Below, one piece after another: positions 35,325 through 48,029 of a stretch of 64,000 nt of DNA. The DNA lies in the NCBI RefSeq assembly GCF_004005375.1, contig NZ_RZUF01000004.1, positions 124,566 through 188,565 on the forward strand, in the 5' to 3' direction. The translations under genes were made by a program, and so were the position numbers. The first letter of the stretch is position 1, and every line of letters begins with the position of its first letter. The stretch is from Rheinheimera sediminis. Lineage in GTDB: Bacteria > Pseudomonadota > Gammaproteobacteria > Enterobacterales > Alteromonadaceae. Below the pieces are notes generated by a model. That model did not search any database and had not been told where the DNA came from. It saw only the letters and a program-made list of their open reading frames with translations.

Positions 35325-37148
35325 TTACTGCAGTATTGGGCCTAAATGGGCACTAAAATCTTTCGGTCCCATGAAGCCAGTGATGCGAGATTGCGTTAAT
35401 TCGCTGCCGTTTTTCTCAAATAACAGCAAAGTTGGCAAACCTAAAACCTGAAAATGATCCAACAATTGCTGATCCTGTTCAGTGGCATGGGTCACATCCA
35501 CCTTAATTAAGGTGAACTGCGCCATTAAACTTTTCACTTGTGCATCAGCAAAAGTGATGTGCTCAAACTCTTTACAAGCCACACACCATTCGGCGTATAA
35601 ATCCACCAGCACTGGTCTACCTGCTTCGGCCGACTTTTTCACTTCCTGTTGCAGCTCATCCAGCGTTTTTACCAGTTTAAATTCGGTATTTTGTATTTGA
35701 GTGGCTTGCGTCGTTGTCACTGTAGAGCCAGGCAACCAATACCATAAGTTAGCGCCTGTGGTACCCAGTAGGATCACTAAAGCCAGCATCCAACTGATGC
35801 TTTGGCCTGTAGTGCCGGAAGATAGCTGCTGCGATAAGCGGTGTAAATACACGGCCAGCATCAACAAGACTAGAGTTGCGGCAATCACCACCACGTAAGC
35901 AGGCAGGAAACGGCTCAGTAACCAGACTGGTACTGCTAATAACAGGAAACCAAAACTGGCTTTGACCACATCCATCCAGGCGCCGGCTTTGGGTAAAAAC
36001 TTACCGCCTGTGCTGCCTAGAATCAGCAAAGGCAAACCCATACCCATACTTAAGATATACAGGGTTAAAGCGCCCAAAGCTAAATCGCCGGATTGAGCCA
36101 CATATAAAAGTGCTGCTGTCAGTGGTGCAGTGGTGCAAGGGGAGGCGACTAACCCTGATAACAAGCCCATCAAAGCTGCACCTTTAATGCTACCGCCTTG
36201 TTGTTTGTTGCTTAAGCTAGTTACCTTATTTTGCCACTTTTCCGGCAGGCTTAAGTTAAAGACGCCAAACATCGCCAAAGCCAAAGCGACAAATAAAATG
36301 CTGATGGCAACTAAAACTATAGGGTGCTGAAAGTAGGTCTGGAACTGTAAACCTAAGCTTGCGACCAATAAACCTAATAGTGAGTAGCTGACCGCCATAC
36401 CCTGCACATAAGCCATAGACAAACTAAAAGCGCGTTTGCCGGAGAGCTGCTGGCCTTGCCCTACAATAATGCTGGTTAGAATTGGATACATAGGAAACAC
36501 ACAAGGCGTAAAAGCCAAACCTAAACCCAATAGAAAAAACAAAAATAGCGCTTTGAGGGTGCTGTCGCTTTGCAGTTTATCCAGCAGCTGTAGTTGTTCT
36601 GAAACCGGTGCTGTCGAAGCTGTTGCTGAATCATTTATAGCCGTATTGATACCCAAAGCTGCTGCAGTATCAGTTGAACTGGCGCTTTCCGTTGAAACTG
36701 GTGCTATCAAAGGAATATCCAGAGTTTGCACCGGGTAACATAAACCCGCTTCTGCACAGCCCTGGAAGCGCACTTTGAGCATGGCTTCAGAACCCAATTG
36801 GCTCAGTGGAATATCCAGCACCACTTGGTGAAAATACACTTCGGACTCACCGAAGTATTCGTCCGTAATCATCATGCCTTTTGGATACTGCGGATGAGAA
36901 AAGGCGGCATCTATACCCACAAACTTAAACTTGTCTTTATACAGGTAATAACCGTCTGCTATGGTAAAGCTGACTTGTAATTTTTGTTGACCACCCGAGC
37001 TGGCCTGCTGACGGAAATCCATCACGAAGGCCTGCTCTACCGGCAGAAACTGCGAACCTTGCTGCAAGGCGGCCAGCGCATTGGTGCTTTGAGCCTGGCT
37101 AAAAAAAGCAAGGCTTAATAGCAGGCTAAATAAAAAACTCTTAATCAC
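35325..37148 (-). CDS. dsbD: Thiol:disulfide interchange protein DsbD
   Basis: DsbD passes electrons from cytoplasmic thioredoxin across the inner membrane to periplasmic DsbC, DsbG and CcmG. The 607 residues run: signal peptide (to about 21), N-terminal DsbD-alpha domain with the CAEAGLCYPVQ cysteine pair, an eight-helix membrane core with CVFPMYPILTS and SPCTTAPLTA as the two redox cysteine sites, and a C-terminal thioredoxin domain with CVAC near residue 525 (LYAEWCVACKEFE). All three cysteine pairs are present. It overlaps cutA by 8 bases, as in the E. coli cutA-dsbD operon. Confidence 0.96.
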   Translation of the reverse strand: MIKSFLFSLLLSLAFFSQAQSTNALAALQQGSQFLPVEQAFVMDFRQQASSGGQQKLQVSFTIADGYYLYKDKFKFVGIDAAFSHPQYPKGMMITDEYFGESEVYFHQVVLDIPLSQLGSEAMLKVRFQGCAEAGLCYPVQTLDIPLIAPVSTESASSTDTAAALGINTAINDSATASTAPVSEQLQLLDKLQSDSTLKALFLFFLLGLGLAFTPCVFPMYPILTSIIVGQGQQLSGKRAFSLSMAYVQGMAVSYSLLGLLVASLGLQFQTYFQHPIVLVAISILFVALALAMFGVFNLSLPEKWQNKVTSLSNKQQGGSIKGAALMGLLSGLVASPCTTAPLTAALLYVAQSGDLALGALTLYILSMGMGLPLLILGSTGGKFLPKAGAWMDVVKASFGFLLLAVPVWLLSRFLPAYVVVIAATLVLLMLAVYLHRLSQQLSSGTTGQSISWMLALVILLGTTGANLWYWLPGSTVTTTQATQIQNTEFKLVKTLDELQQEVKKSAEAGRPVLVDLYAEWCVACKEFEHITFADAQVKSLMAQFTLIKVDVTHATEQDQQLLDHFQVLGLPTLLLFEKNGSELTQSRITGFMGPKDFSAHLGPILQ

Positions 37149-37461
37149 GACTTGTTACCTCTTGAACCCACTGTAAATAGGGGGCGAATACTTGTTGCGC
37201 GGCAATGGCAATAATTTCAGGCACCTGATACGGGTGTAATGCACAAATAGCCTGTTCGACTTCGATAAAATCTTCTTTTCTGGCTTTGATTAACAATGGA
37301 ATTTCAGTGCTCTGTTCCAGTTGACCTTGCCAGACATAGTGCGATTGCACAGCGGGCAAAACGTTAACACAAGCCGCCAGTTTTCGCTGCAGCAAGTGCT
37401 GTGTGATGCGCTCAGCCACTTCTGTATCGGGACAATTGCATAAAATCAGTTCCATCATCAT
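37141..37461 (-). CDS. cutA: Divalent cation tolerance protein CutA
   Basis: CutA1 proteins are small trimeric ferredoxin-like proteins linked to copper tolerance, with debated function. The 106 residues include LAACVNVLPAVQSHYVWQG, EIPLLIKARKEDF and HPYQVPEIIA, all typical. Three ATG codons stand in a row at the start; the exact one is undecided. Upstream partner of dsbD in the same transcript. Confidence 0.93.
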   Translation of the reverse strand: MMMELILCNCPDTEVAERITQHLLQRKLAACVNVLPAVQSHYVWQGQLEQSTEIPLLIKARKEDFIEVEQAICALHPYQVPEIIAIAAQQVFAPYLQWVQEVTSRD

Positions 37462-37582
37462 GGCGTCATCCTCTTTATCACGGCAAACAAGACCGGTGAA
37501 CTGCTGGTTTTGTTGCGCAAACCGAATTGATTGATTGAAAAGTGAACAGTTAATCTCAGTAATAAGATTTTTTAAAAAATAG

Positions 37583-37613
37583 CCCTTGGGTTCACAAGGA
37601 GATTACCCCATAT
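37583..37613 (+). promoter_or_regulatory. Sigma-32 heat-shock promoter of groESL
   Basis: CCCTTGGGT and CCCCATAT are separated by 14 bases, close to the sigma-32 consensus CTTGAAA-N(11-16)-CCCCATNT. It lies 65 bases before groES. Confidence 0.8.
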
Positions 37614-37677
37614 AGCAAGCACAACAAATTTAACACCCCATGTTAAAACTCAAATCGCTTTTAGGAGATAAAAAAGC

Positions 37678-37968
37678 ATGAATATTCGTCCATTACACGA
37701 TCGCGTCATCATCAAGCGTTTAGAAGCTGAAAGCAAATCTGCTGGTGGTATTGTGCTGACTGGCGCTTCTGCTGAAAAATCTACTCGTGGTGAAGTGGTT
37801 GCAGTAGGCAACGGCCGCATTTTAGAAAACGGCACAGTCCGTCCTTTAGATGTGAAAGTCGGTGACAAAGTGATCTTTGGTGCTTACGTAGAACGCACTG
37901 AAAAAATCGAAGGCCAGGAATATGTCATCACCAAAGAAGACAACATCCTTGGCGTGATCACCGAATAA
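37678..37968 (+). CDS. groES: Co-chaperonin GroES
   Basis: GroES caps the GroEL folding chamber. [20 protein letters not shown], the mobile loop around [15 protein letters not shown] and the end [10 protein letters not shown] are standard. The 96 residues match. TTAGGAGATAAAAAAGC is a strong ribosome binding site. First gene of the heat-shock operon. Confidence 0.98.
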   Translation: MNIRPLHDRVIIKRLEAESKSAGGIVLTGASAEKSTRGEVVAVGNGRILENGTVRPLDVKVGDKVIFGAYVERTEKIEGQEYVITKEDNILGVITE

Positions 37969-37986
37969 TTAAACCGAACTTTCTAA

Positions 37987-39657
<1,671 letters not shown>

Positions 39658-39683
39658 CTTAGTTACGTCATTGTTTCTTAAAG

Positions 39684-39709
39684 GAAAACCCGGCTTTTGC
39701 CGGGTTTTC
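39684..39709 (+). terminator. Intrinsic terminator of groESL
   Basis: GAAAACCCGG and CCGGGTTTTC pair around CTTTTG, 27 bases after groEL. The 39710-39967 stretch that follows has no gene I can support; it contains a GC-rich run near 39777-39813 (TTCGCCCGTTCGCGCC) and then becomes AT-rich toward the next gene. Confidence 0.85.
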
Positions 39710-39967
39710 TGTTTATGGGGATAGTGGATTTTGAAAGGGCCAAACCGCTCTCCAAACCAGCCCAACCACCACCAACTACTACGTTCGCCCGTTCGCGCCT
39801 CCCGCGCTCACTTTTGATCGCTCACTACGCAGTTGCTGGTGTTTGGAAGTTATACCCCAGAATAAAACCATTGCTCTAAAATCGAAACTGAATTAGCTTT
39901 TAGCTGATGACTTTTAAATTACGTATTTAATATCAGATGTTTGAAATCTAGCAGAGCAGAATAATTT

Positions 39968-40783
39968 ATGAACCAGATCATGGAAATAGACCTTAGTAAG
40001 AGGTTAGAGATCAGAATTAACAATACAAAGCCGGTCGCATTAGAAGATTTATCACTATCACTGTTGGCTTTTAACCATCAATTTCATAAGTTTGTAGATT
40101 CGGAAACAAATAAAGAAACAGAAATTTGTACTGAATTACTTATTAAAGAGGTTAGAACTGGCTCAATTGTTATTGAGCTCGTCTCATATGCCGCGCCTAT
40201 TCTTCCACTTTTGTGGGAAGGAGGGACACTAACGCAGTGGGCTAGTGTTGTGCAAAACACATGTAAGTGGCTTCTTGGCAAACTCGACAGACCTCCGAGA
40301 GAGCTTACGAAACAAGACCTTCAAGATTGGAATAAATTTGTTGAACCAGTCGCAAAAGATAACGCCTCACAACTTAATATTAATGTCTCCGACAATGGTA
40401 AGGTTATTAATCAGTTTTTTATTAATTCAAATGACGCCAATACAATACAAAAGCGTATCAGTGGATTAATTGAGAATTACGACACTCCTGAAGACAATAT
40501 CCATCGCAGAAAGGTTATGTACTGGTATCAAACTAAGTTCGATCCTAATTCGGATACGGGTAATAAGGCTATTATTGACGGCTTATCAAAAACTGCTTTA
40601 AAGGTTATGTTTGAAAATAATGCTGTTAAAGATGCAATGCTCCATGCCGATTCGAAATTTGGTAAGCCGTGGCATGAACTAGCGTACATTGTAGATGTTG
40701 AAGTCCAGACAGTTAGGGGGATTCCGAAATTGTACAAAGTATTGAAATATTACCCAGAACATACATTTGATCCTGAAGACTAG
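39968..40783 (+). CDS. Hypothetical 271-residue protein
   Basis: I do not recognise this protein. It has no signal peptide. The N-terminal third has alternating strands (LEIRINNTKPVALEDLSLSL, ELLIKEVRTGSIVIELVSYA) and then a short hydrophobic run (PILPLLWEGGTLTQWASVV) that might be a helix or a membrane-touching segment. A charged middle follows (KLDRPPRELTKQDLQDWNKF), and the C-terminal half is strand-rich and ends in acidic DPED. Codon use is AT-rich (about 38-40% GC by eye) compared with groEL, which points to horizontal gain. It lies between groESL and a toxin-antitoxin pair, so a defence or mobile origin is possible but unproven. Confidence 0.6.
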   Translation: MNQIMEIDLSKRLEIRINNTKPVALEDLSLSLLAFNHQFHKFVDSETNKETEICTELLIKEVRTGSIVIELVSYAAPILPLLWEGGTLTQWASVVQNTCKWLLGKLDRPPRELTKQDLQDWNKFVEPVAKDNASQLNINVSDNGKVINQFFINSNDANTIQKRISGLIENYDTPEDNIHRRKVMYWYQTKFDPNSDTGNKAIIDGLSKTALKVMFENNAVKDAMLHADSKFGKPWHELAYIVDVEVQTVRGIPKLYKVLKYYPEHTFDPED

Positions 40784-40837
40784 ATTTATTCGTCGCCAGA
40801 GGATAGCAAGTAAAATCAAGCTATCCGTTTGCTATTC

Positions 40838-41125
40838 TCAAAAATCCCAATCCCCCAGCATTTGACGACAATTACGCACTGTCAGGATTCGTACCTCGTG
40901 GTCTACGCAGTAAATGATTCTGTAGTGGCCGAAGATGATTTCACGATAATTGCTGTAGAGGAGTTCGGGTACAGATCGTCCCATTTCAGGAAGTGAACTC
41001 AACAGTGCTGTTTTATCGAATACCTCATTCACCCATCGTTCCGCTGCTACAGGATTATCCAGCGCAATAAAATCTGTTGCGTCACCCTGCTTTTCTAAAG
41101 CTAAAGGCGACCAAACCACATTCAT
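40838..41125 (-). CDS. RelE/ParE-family toxin
   Basis: A 95-residue toxin of the RelE/ParE superfamily; ParE members poison gyrase and RelE members cut mRNA. The text VVWSPLALEKQGDATDFIA, LPEMGRSVPELL and YREIIFGHYRIIYCVD is typical of the ParE branch. The start overlaps the antitoxin stop by 4 bases, so the pair is coupled with the antitoxin first. Which branch it acts through cannot be settled from sequence alone. Confidence 0.85.
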   Translation of the reverse strand: MNVVWSPLALEKQGDATDFIALDNPVAAERWVNEVFDKTALLSSLPEMGRSVPELLYSNYREIIFGHYRIIYCVDHEVRILTVRNCRQMLGDWDF

Positions 41126-41403
41126 TTTTTCAGCCGCGCTAGCAGCAAACTACGAGCGTCTTCGTTTGAAACTCCTGCACCTGACGCCAGTTGGGCTTCG
41201 GCAGTGCGTAGTTCTTCCAGCAGTTCAATTTTCTCCTGCATGGCTTCATATTCAGCAACGTCTAACAGCACAGCGACGCCTTTGCCATGCTGTGTAATTA
41301 CTAAAGGACGGCGGGTTTCGTTAATTTGCCGGATATAAGAAGCAACACTGGATCTGAATTCAGAAAGAGGTTGGATGTCCTGATCAAGTCGGAGACGTGC
41401 CAC
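41122..41403 (-). CDS. Phd/YefM-family antitoxin
   Basis: A 93-residue antitoxin: the DNA-binding N-terminal fold (LSEFRSSVASYIRQINETRR, PLVITQHGKGVAVLLDVAEY) followed by a helical toxin-binding tail rich in Glu, Leu and Ala. It is the first gene of the pair with the ParE-like toxin. It should repress its own promoter, where a GTACG/CGTAC inverted repeat is seen. Confidence 0.87.
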   Translation of the reverse strand: MARLRLDQDIQPLSEFRSSVASYIRQINETRRPLVITQHGKGVAVLLDVAEYEAMQEKIELLEELRTAEAQLASGAGVSNEDARSLLLARLKK

Positions 41404-41419
41404 AATAAAAGCCTTTTAA

Positions 41420-41435
41420 GTACGAAATAACGTAC
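41420..41435. promoter_or_regulatory. Candidate operator of the Phd/ParE pair
   Basis: GTACG (41420-41424) and CGTAC (41431-41435) form an inverted repeat around AAATAA, 17 bases upstream of the antitoxin start. Confidence 0.45.
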
Positions 41436-41476
41436 AAAATATAGTTTAAATTGCACTGTCAGGCAAGGTGGTTGTA

Positions 41477-41923
41477 TTAGAAAGATCCGTTTCTCCAATG
41501 TATCAGCTTAAGGTCATGTCTGGTTACATACCAGGCCGCAATAAAGGGAACCACCAATAAAATCGCAGGCTGGACAAAAAGTTTATAGATGGACCAAAGT
41601 TCAGGGCTAAAAAGTTGGCTTGCGGCGAAGCCCAGCCAAACTAAATTGACAAAAATGACTAACAAAATCAGGTTGAACTGTCGCCACACTCGCTCTGTAA
41701 GTTGAAGCCTTTTGCCAAAAATAATGTAGGTCACGCCATTGGGCTGAACAGCGGTAACAACCAGCAAAACTAAGCTGATCACACCCCAGAACACTGATGG
41801 CCACAATCCGGTATCGCCGATGTTATTCATTAGCGCGAATTGGCTATCGAAGAATGCCAGAAGAAAAACAGATGCACTTATCGAGATCAAATATCGCCAG
41901 TAAAGTCCCCAAATCTTATTCAT
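41477..41923 (-). CDS. Hypothetical inner-membrane protein
   Basis: 148 residues with four hydrophobic segments (about 8-30, 42-58, 86-104 and 116-132) joined by short loops; LQLTERVWRQFNLILLVIF marks the second half. No known domain recognised. No neighbours suggest a role: a toxin-antitoxin pair lies downstream and the katG upstream region on the other side. Start MNKIWGLYWRY fits a membrane protein without cleaved signal. Confidence 0.6.
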   Translation of the reverse strand: MNKIWGLYWRYLISISASVFLLAFFDSQFALMNNIGDTGLWPSVFWGVISLVLLVVTAVQPNGVTYIIFGKRLQLTERVWRQFNLILLVIFVNLVWLGFAASQLFSPELWSIYKLFVQPAILLVVPFIAAWYVTRHDLKLIHWRNGSF

Positions 41924-42058
41924 CCATTATTCCTTATTCTGCTTCTTCACCCACGCTAAATAGAGTTTTGTTGTTCATAGGCAAGCTCTGATAGTTGTGC
42001 CTGTTGATGGTAGCTTAATGTTGGAGTTGGCAGAATCGGCATTTATAAAAATAGCCTT

Positions 42059-42114
42059 GTTGCACTGTCGCTGCGCTCCGAGTGCAACCTACCTGCGCTC
42101 CGAGTGCAACCTAC
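42059..42114. repeat. 22-bp tandem duplication with a GTTGCACT hairpin
   Basis: CTGCGCTCCGAGTGCAACCT plus AC occurs twice without a gap (42071-42092, 42093-42114). GTTGCACT at 42059-42066 is complementary to AGTGCAAC in each copy, so a hairpin can form with either. It is part of the 350-bp gap between the membrane protein and katG. Confidence 0.75.
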
Positions 42115-42178
42115 ATTCCCACAAAGCCATTTTACCAACCCCCTGTCCCTAATTCTTTACGGATAGCTTAAATATCGA

Positions 42179-42199
42179 TCAATCATTTAAATTGATTGA
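42179..42199. promoter_or_regulatory. Inverted repeat upstream of katG
   Basis: TCAATCA and TGATTGA are exact complements around TTTAAAT, 75 bases before the katG start. It may be an operator. A clear OxyR site (ATAG-N7-CTAT repeated) could not be found. Confidence 0.4.
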
Positions 42200-42255
42200 A
42201 ACCACATTTTCTATTCTGTTGGTCTAGTGTTTAGCTCGGTGCAGGTTAACTTTAA

Positions 42256-44502
<2,247 letters not shown>

Positions 44503-44578
44503 CCGCTCTGCTATTGAAGTAACTTGAGAAGATAAAACAGCGGCGGCCTTTGGGTCGCCGTGTTTATAACTGTATTCA

Positions 44579-44806
44579 CTACTTACTTCTTTTATGGCTG
44601 GCTGCAGAATCCACAATTTGTGCCATTAAGCTCTTGTTCTGCATTACATAAAGTGTTTCTTGTTCGCGCTCCCAGTCGTCAGCACTGAGCATCACAAAGG
44701 CTTTACCGCAATCAAGAGTCACTTTGATTGGGTTGTGACTATCGATCACTTGATCAATATGGGTATTAATATGATCTCTGAATTGATTGATACTTAGGGT
44801 GTGCAT
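44579..44806 (-). CDS. Orphan Phd/YefM-family antitoxin
   Basis: A 75-residue protein starting MHTLSINQFRDHINTHIDQV, with PIKVTLDCGKAFVMLSADDW in the middle. This is the YefM fold. I start it at the ATG 44806; an upstream in-frame GTG would add 14 residues. The expected YoeB- or Doc-type toxin downstream is absent: the next gene on that side is katG on the other strand. It may be a solitary repressor or the survivor of a broken pair. Confidence 0.75.
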   Translation of the reverse strand: MHTLSINQFRDHINTHIDQVIDSHNPIKVTLDCGKAFVMLSADDWEREQETLYVMQNKSLMAQIVDSAASHKRSK

Positions 44807-44959
44807 AGTCGTCACCAGAAAGAAGCTATGATTCAGTTCTATTGCCACAAACTATGACAGCTCATCTTCGGGAATGCCAGAACCGCCCATTCTTACCTCT
44901 TCCCAACTGCATCAAGCCCAGCTAGGCTAGAGCTATCCACACTATTCCAAGAGCCATGT

Positions 44960-46438
44960 ATGCGCCAGCAAGCCATTTTATCTATAGACCAGGGCACTTC
45001 TTCCAGCCGCGCCTTGTTATTTAACCGCGAGGGTAAAGTACTGGCTGTGGCGCAGCAGGAGCTGGATTGCGTCTATCCACAGCAGGGCTGGGTGGAGCAA
45101 GAAGCAGAGCTAATTTGGTTGTCTGTGCTGAAGGTCTGTCGGCAGGTATTGGCGCAGGCGGTGCAGCTGGGTATTGAAGTGCTGGGTGTCAGTATCAGTA
45201 ATCAGCGCGAAACCACTGTGCTTTGGCATAAGGCCAAAGACCAAGTGCTGGCTCCTGCTATTGTCTGGCAAGACAGACGCACAGCTGGCTATTGCCAACA
45301 ACTGAAAGATCAGGGCCATGAAGACTGGGTGCAGCAAAAAACTGGTTTATTGCTCGACCCTTATTTTTCCGCCAGCAAAATTCAGTGGTTACTTACTCAC
45401 AATACCGATGTGCAGCAGGCGCTTGCCGACAATGAACTGGCTTTTGGCACTATAGATAGTTTTTTACTCTGGCGTTTAACATCGGGGCAAGTGCATGCCA
45501 CAGACAGCACCAATGCCAGCCGCACTTTATTGCTGAATATTCAAAGCTTAAATTGGGATCAAGAACTGCTGCAGTTGTTTGGCGTGCCGGAGCAAATACT
45601 GCCGCAGGTTAAACAAAGTGCTGATAGTTATGGCCTTTGCGATACCCGCTTATTTGGTTTGGCCTTGCCTGTGCTGGCGCTGGTGGGCGATCAACAAGCT
45701 GCGGCTTTAGGTCAGGGCTGTATCACTGCAGGCTCGTTAAAAAGCACTTATGGCACAGGCTGCTTTGCCTTGTTAAACACAGGCTGTAGCCCGTTATTTT
45801 CCAAACACAGATTACTGACCACTGTAGCTTTTACTGTGCAGGGTCAGACTTTTTATGCGCTGGAAGGCGCCATTTTTGTCGCTGGTGCTGCAGTCAAATG
45901 GCTGCGAGATCAGCTGGGTGTTATTCGTGAAGCCAGTGAAACCGGAGCTTTGGCGCAAAGTCTGCCGGATAACGGCGGTGTGTATTTAGTACCGGCTTTT
46001 ACCGGTTTAGCCGCACCACATTGGCAACCTGAAGCTCGTGCTGCTTTGGTTGGCATGACGCTGGGCACAGGCAAAGCGCATTTAGCCCGCGCTGCATTGG
46101 AAGCAGTGGTGTATCAGACCGCTGATTTACTCTCCGCCATGTTGGCTGATGGGGCACAGGTAGAGCAACTACAAATAGATGGTGGTATGGTAGCGAATAA
46201 CTGGCTCTGCCAGCATCTGGCCGATGTGTTGAATCTGCCAGTACTCAAACCCAGTCAAAACGAGGCTTCAGCTTATGGTGCTGCGGTATTGGCCGGAGTA
46301 GCAATGGGCTGGTTTGAAAATCTGGCTGACGTGCAGTTTAGCTCTGACGCTCAAGAGTTTTTACCGCAAATGTCAGCAGATAAACGCCAGCAGTTGCTAA
46401 ACGGCTGGCGGAAAGCTCTGGCTTCGGTGCTGGCTTAA
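44960..46438 (+). CDS. glpK: Glycerol kinase
   Basis: GlpK phosphorylates glycerol with ATP. The FGGY signature region is seen in SIDQGTSSSRALLFNREGKV, WQDRRTAGYCQQLKDQG, IDSFLLWRLTSGQVHATDST and LQIDGGMVANNWLCQHLADV. The 492 residues match. Neither glpF nor glpD is adjacent, so uptake and oxidation genes lie elsewhere. E. coli-type EIIA regulation cannot be judged. Confidence 0.92.
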   Translation: MRQQAILSIDQGTSSSRALLFNREGKVLAVAQQELDCVYPQQGWVEQEAELIWLSVLKVCRQVLAQAVQLGIEVLGVSISNQRETTVLWHKAKDQVLAPAIVWQDRRTAGYCQQLKDQGHEDWVQQKTGLLLDPYFSASKIQWLLTHNTDVQQALADNELAFGTIDSFLLWRLTSGQVHATDSTNASRTLLLNIQSLNWDQELLQLFGVPEQILPQVKQSADSYGLCDTRLFGLALPVLALVGDQQAAALGQGCITAGSLKSTYGTGCFALLNTGCSPLFSKHRLLTTVAFTVQGQTFYALEGAIFVAGAAVKWLRDQLGVIREASETGALAQSLPDNGGVYLVPAFTGLAAPHWQPEARAALVGMTLGTGKAHLARAALEAVVYQTADLLSAMLADGAQVEQLQIDGGMVANNWLCQHLADVLNLPVLKPSQNEASAYGAAVLAGVAMGWFENLADVQFSSDAQEFLPQMSADKRQQLLNGWRKALASVLA

Positions 46439-46514
46439 AAGATGCCGTAGGGGCGACCTTTATAGTCACCCGTTTTGCATTTCAAATTTGAACCTGAGGT
46501 TATCAGCGTACCCT

Positions 46515-47384
46515 TCACACCGAACCTGTTTTATCTTTGCGTAACACCCACACCGTAAACAAACTGGCCGTGATAAACATCAGCAAGCTGTAAACACTGG
46601 GGGCTATCGACATGGCGGTGTTTTGTAAAATACCTGTAGTGATCATTAAAGCCAGCGTGCCATTTTGCAGGCCCACTTCAAGGCAGATGGTTCTGGCCTG
46701 TTTTTCCTGCTGTAGTAAAAACCGGCCTAGCCAATAACCTGTAACCATAGTTAGCAGATTTAAAGCTAAAGTGGCCGGTCCTGTTTTTGCTAAAAACAGC
46801 CAAAGATCCGCGCCCAGATCGGTCGCTATGCTGATGATTAATAACACCAGTACTATCACCGAAAAGCGGCTGATCAAGGGTTGAATGCGATGTGAGCGTT
46901 CAGGCCATTTAAAGTTAAACCACATGCCAAGCAATACAGGAAAAACACTGACAATCATCAAGGTCAGCCAGGTTTTTAATAGCGGAAGTTGCAGCGAGGT
47001 ATTTTCGCCTAAAAAGTGCTCTATGGCCCAGACGGTCAGTAGTGGCAAGGTAAAGGGCGTAATAAAACCAACCAGCGCAGTTAAAGCCACAGATAAACCC
47101 AGATCGGCTTTACACAAGTAGCTATATAAATTGGAGGTAGTACCACCTGGACATAAGGCCAGAATAAATAAACCTACCGCCAGTTCACCTTGCAATTCAA
47201 ACAGGTAAATCACCCCTAAGGCACAGAGAGGGAGCAGTAGTAACTGTGCCAGCGCTCCTACAAAAAATGCTTTTGGCTGGCGGGCAACTTCTGCAAAATT
47301 TGCTGGCCGCAGGCTCATACCTACACCAGTCATAATCAGTATTAATGCGATGGGTAAACCAATCTGGGTTAGCGCTTCAAACAT
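46515..47384 (-). CDS. Bile acid:sodium symporter (SBF) family transporter
   Basis: A ten-helix-type secondary transporter of about 289 residues. The motif LALCPGGTTSNLYSYLCKAD is the conserved crossover region of the SBF/BASS family, and LEVGLQNGTLALMITTGIL is the second. Relatives move bile acids, pantothenate, pyruvate or other organic anions with sodium; the substrate is not predictable here. I took the ATG at 47384 with AAGAAGAAC upstream instead of the TTG at 47399. Convergent with glpK and divergent from padR. Confidence 0.85.
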   Translation of the reverse strand: MFEALTQIGLPIALILIMTGVGMSLRPANFAEVARQPKAFFVGALAQLLLLPLCALGVIYLFELQGELAVGLFILALCPGGTTSNLYSYLCKADLGLSVALTALVGFITPFTLPLLTVWAIEHFLGENTSLQLPLLKTWLTLMIVSVFPVLLGMWFNFKWPERSHRIQPLISRFSVIVLVLLIISIATDLGADLWLFLAKTGPATLALNLLTMVTGYWLGRFLLQQEKQARTICLEVGLQNGTLALMITTGILQNTAMSIAPSVYSLLMFITASLFTVWVLRKDKTGSV

Positions 47385-47536
47385 CTTGTTCTTCTTCAAA
47401 GAGATACTGTGGTTAACCTACCTTGGAATTCCTTACTGAGCAAGAGTTGCTCCATTCTGGCTGCCGTAGTGAAGTTGTTTCACTTTAGCCTTGCAGTGAA
47501 ACAACTAAAAAACTTTGCTTTCCAATCACTTAAATT

Positions 47537-47618
47537 TTGTTTAAAAAATAAGCTTGCACCTATACTGTGTCTTGCCTAGTATTGTGCTGTGTGTTGCACA
47601 GTATGTGAGGCACAGTAT
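47537..47618 (+). promoter_or_regulatory. padR promoter with repeated CACAGTAT boxes
   Basis: TTGTTT (47537-47542) and TATACT (47561-47566) with an 18-base spacer form the likely promoter. ATACTGTG (47562-47569) overlaps the -10 box, and its complement CACAGTAT occurs at 47597-47604 and 47611-47618. PadR proteins often bind such inverted repeats and repress themselves. Confidence 0.6.
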
Positions 47619-47648
47619 TAGTGATTTATCACAACACAGGATTTTTTT

Positions 47649-48029
47649 ATGACTAGCTCACAGCTGGACAAAATGCGTCTGGAACTGCGTCGTGGTGTGC
47701 TGGTGCTGGCCGTGCTGGCCTCGTTGAAGCAGCCACATTATGGCTACTCGCTCAGAAAGCAGCTGCAGGACAGAGGCATAGACATAGACGAAGGGACTTT
47801 GTATCCGTTGGTGCGGCGTTTAGCTGAACAAGGTTTGCTGGACAGCGAATGGCAGCAAGCCGAAGGCCGCGAGCGGCGTTATTACTTGCTGTCGGAGCAC
47901 GGCAAAGCACTGCTGCTGCAGCTGACCGACGAATGGCAACAACTGAATTCAGCTTTAACTCCTTTGCTAGCAGAAAGCGAAGCACTGAGCCAAAGCCTTG
48001 AACTGACTCAAAGCGGGGAGACAGAATAA
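47649..48029 (+). CDS. PadR-family transcriptional regulator
   Basis: A 126-residue winged-helix regulator. RGVLVLAVLASLKQPHYGYS, DEGTLYPLVRRLAEQGLLDS and RERRYYLLSEHGKALL are the family core; a short C-terminal helical part serves dimerisation. The stop overlaps the next ATG by one base, so it is coupled to the membrane protein gene. CACAGTAT boxes in its promoter are likely its own sites. Confidence 0.9.
   Translation: MTSSQLDKMRLELRRGVLVLAVLASLKQPHYGYSLRKQLQDRGIDIDEGTLYPLVRRLAEQGLLDSEWQQAEGRERRYYLLSEHGKALLLQLTDEWQQLNSALTPLLAESEALSQSLELTQSGETE

Noticed and set aside
39777-39813. GC-rich TTCGCCCGTTCGCGCC run after groESL as a possible RNA gene
   Set aside because: No stable extended pairing or T run seen by eye and no known RNA motif; not enough to call.
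42173-42212. OxyR-type site upstream of katG
   Set aside because: An ATAG is present but the following ATAG/CTAT positions at seven-base spacing do not match.
46444-46480. Hairpin between glpK and the SBF transporter as a terminator
   Set aside because: GGGCGAC/GTCACCC contains a mismatch and no T run follows; too weak to list.
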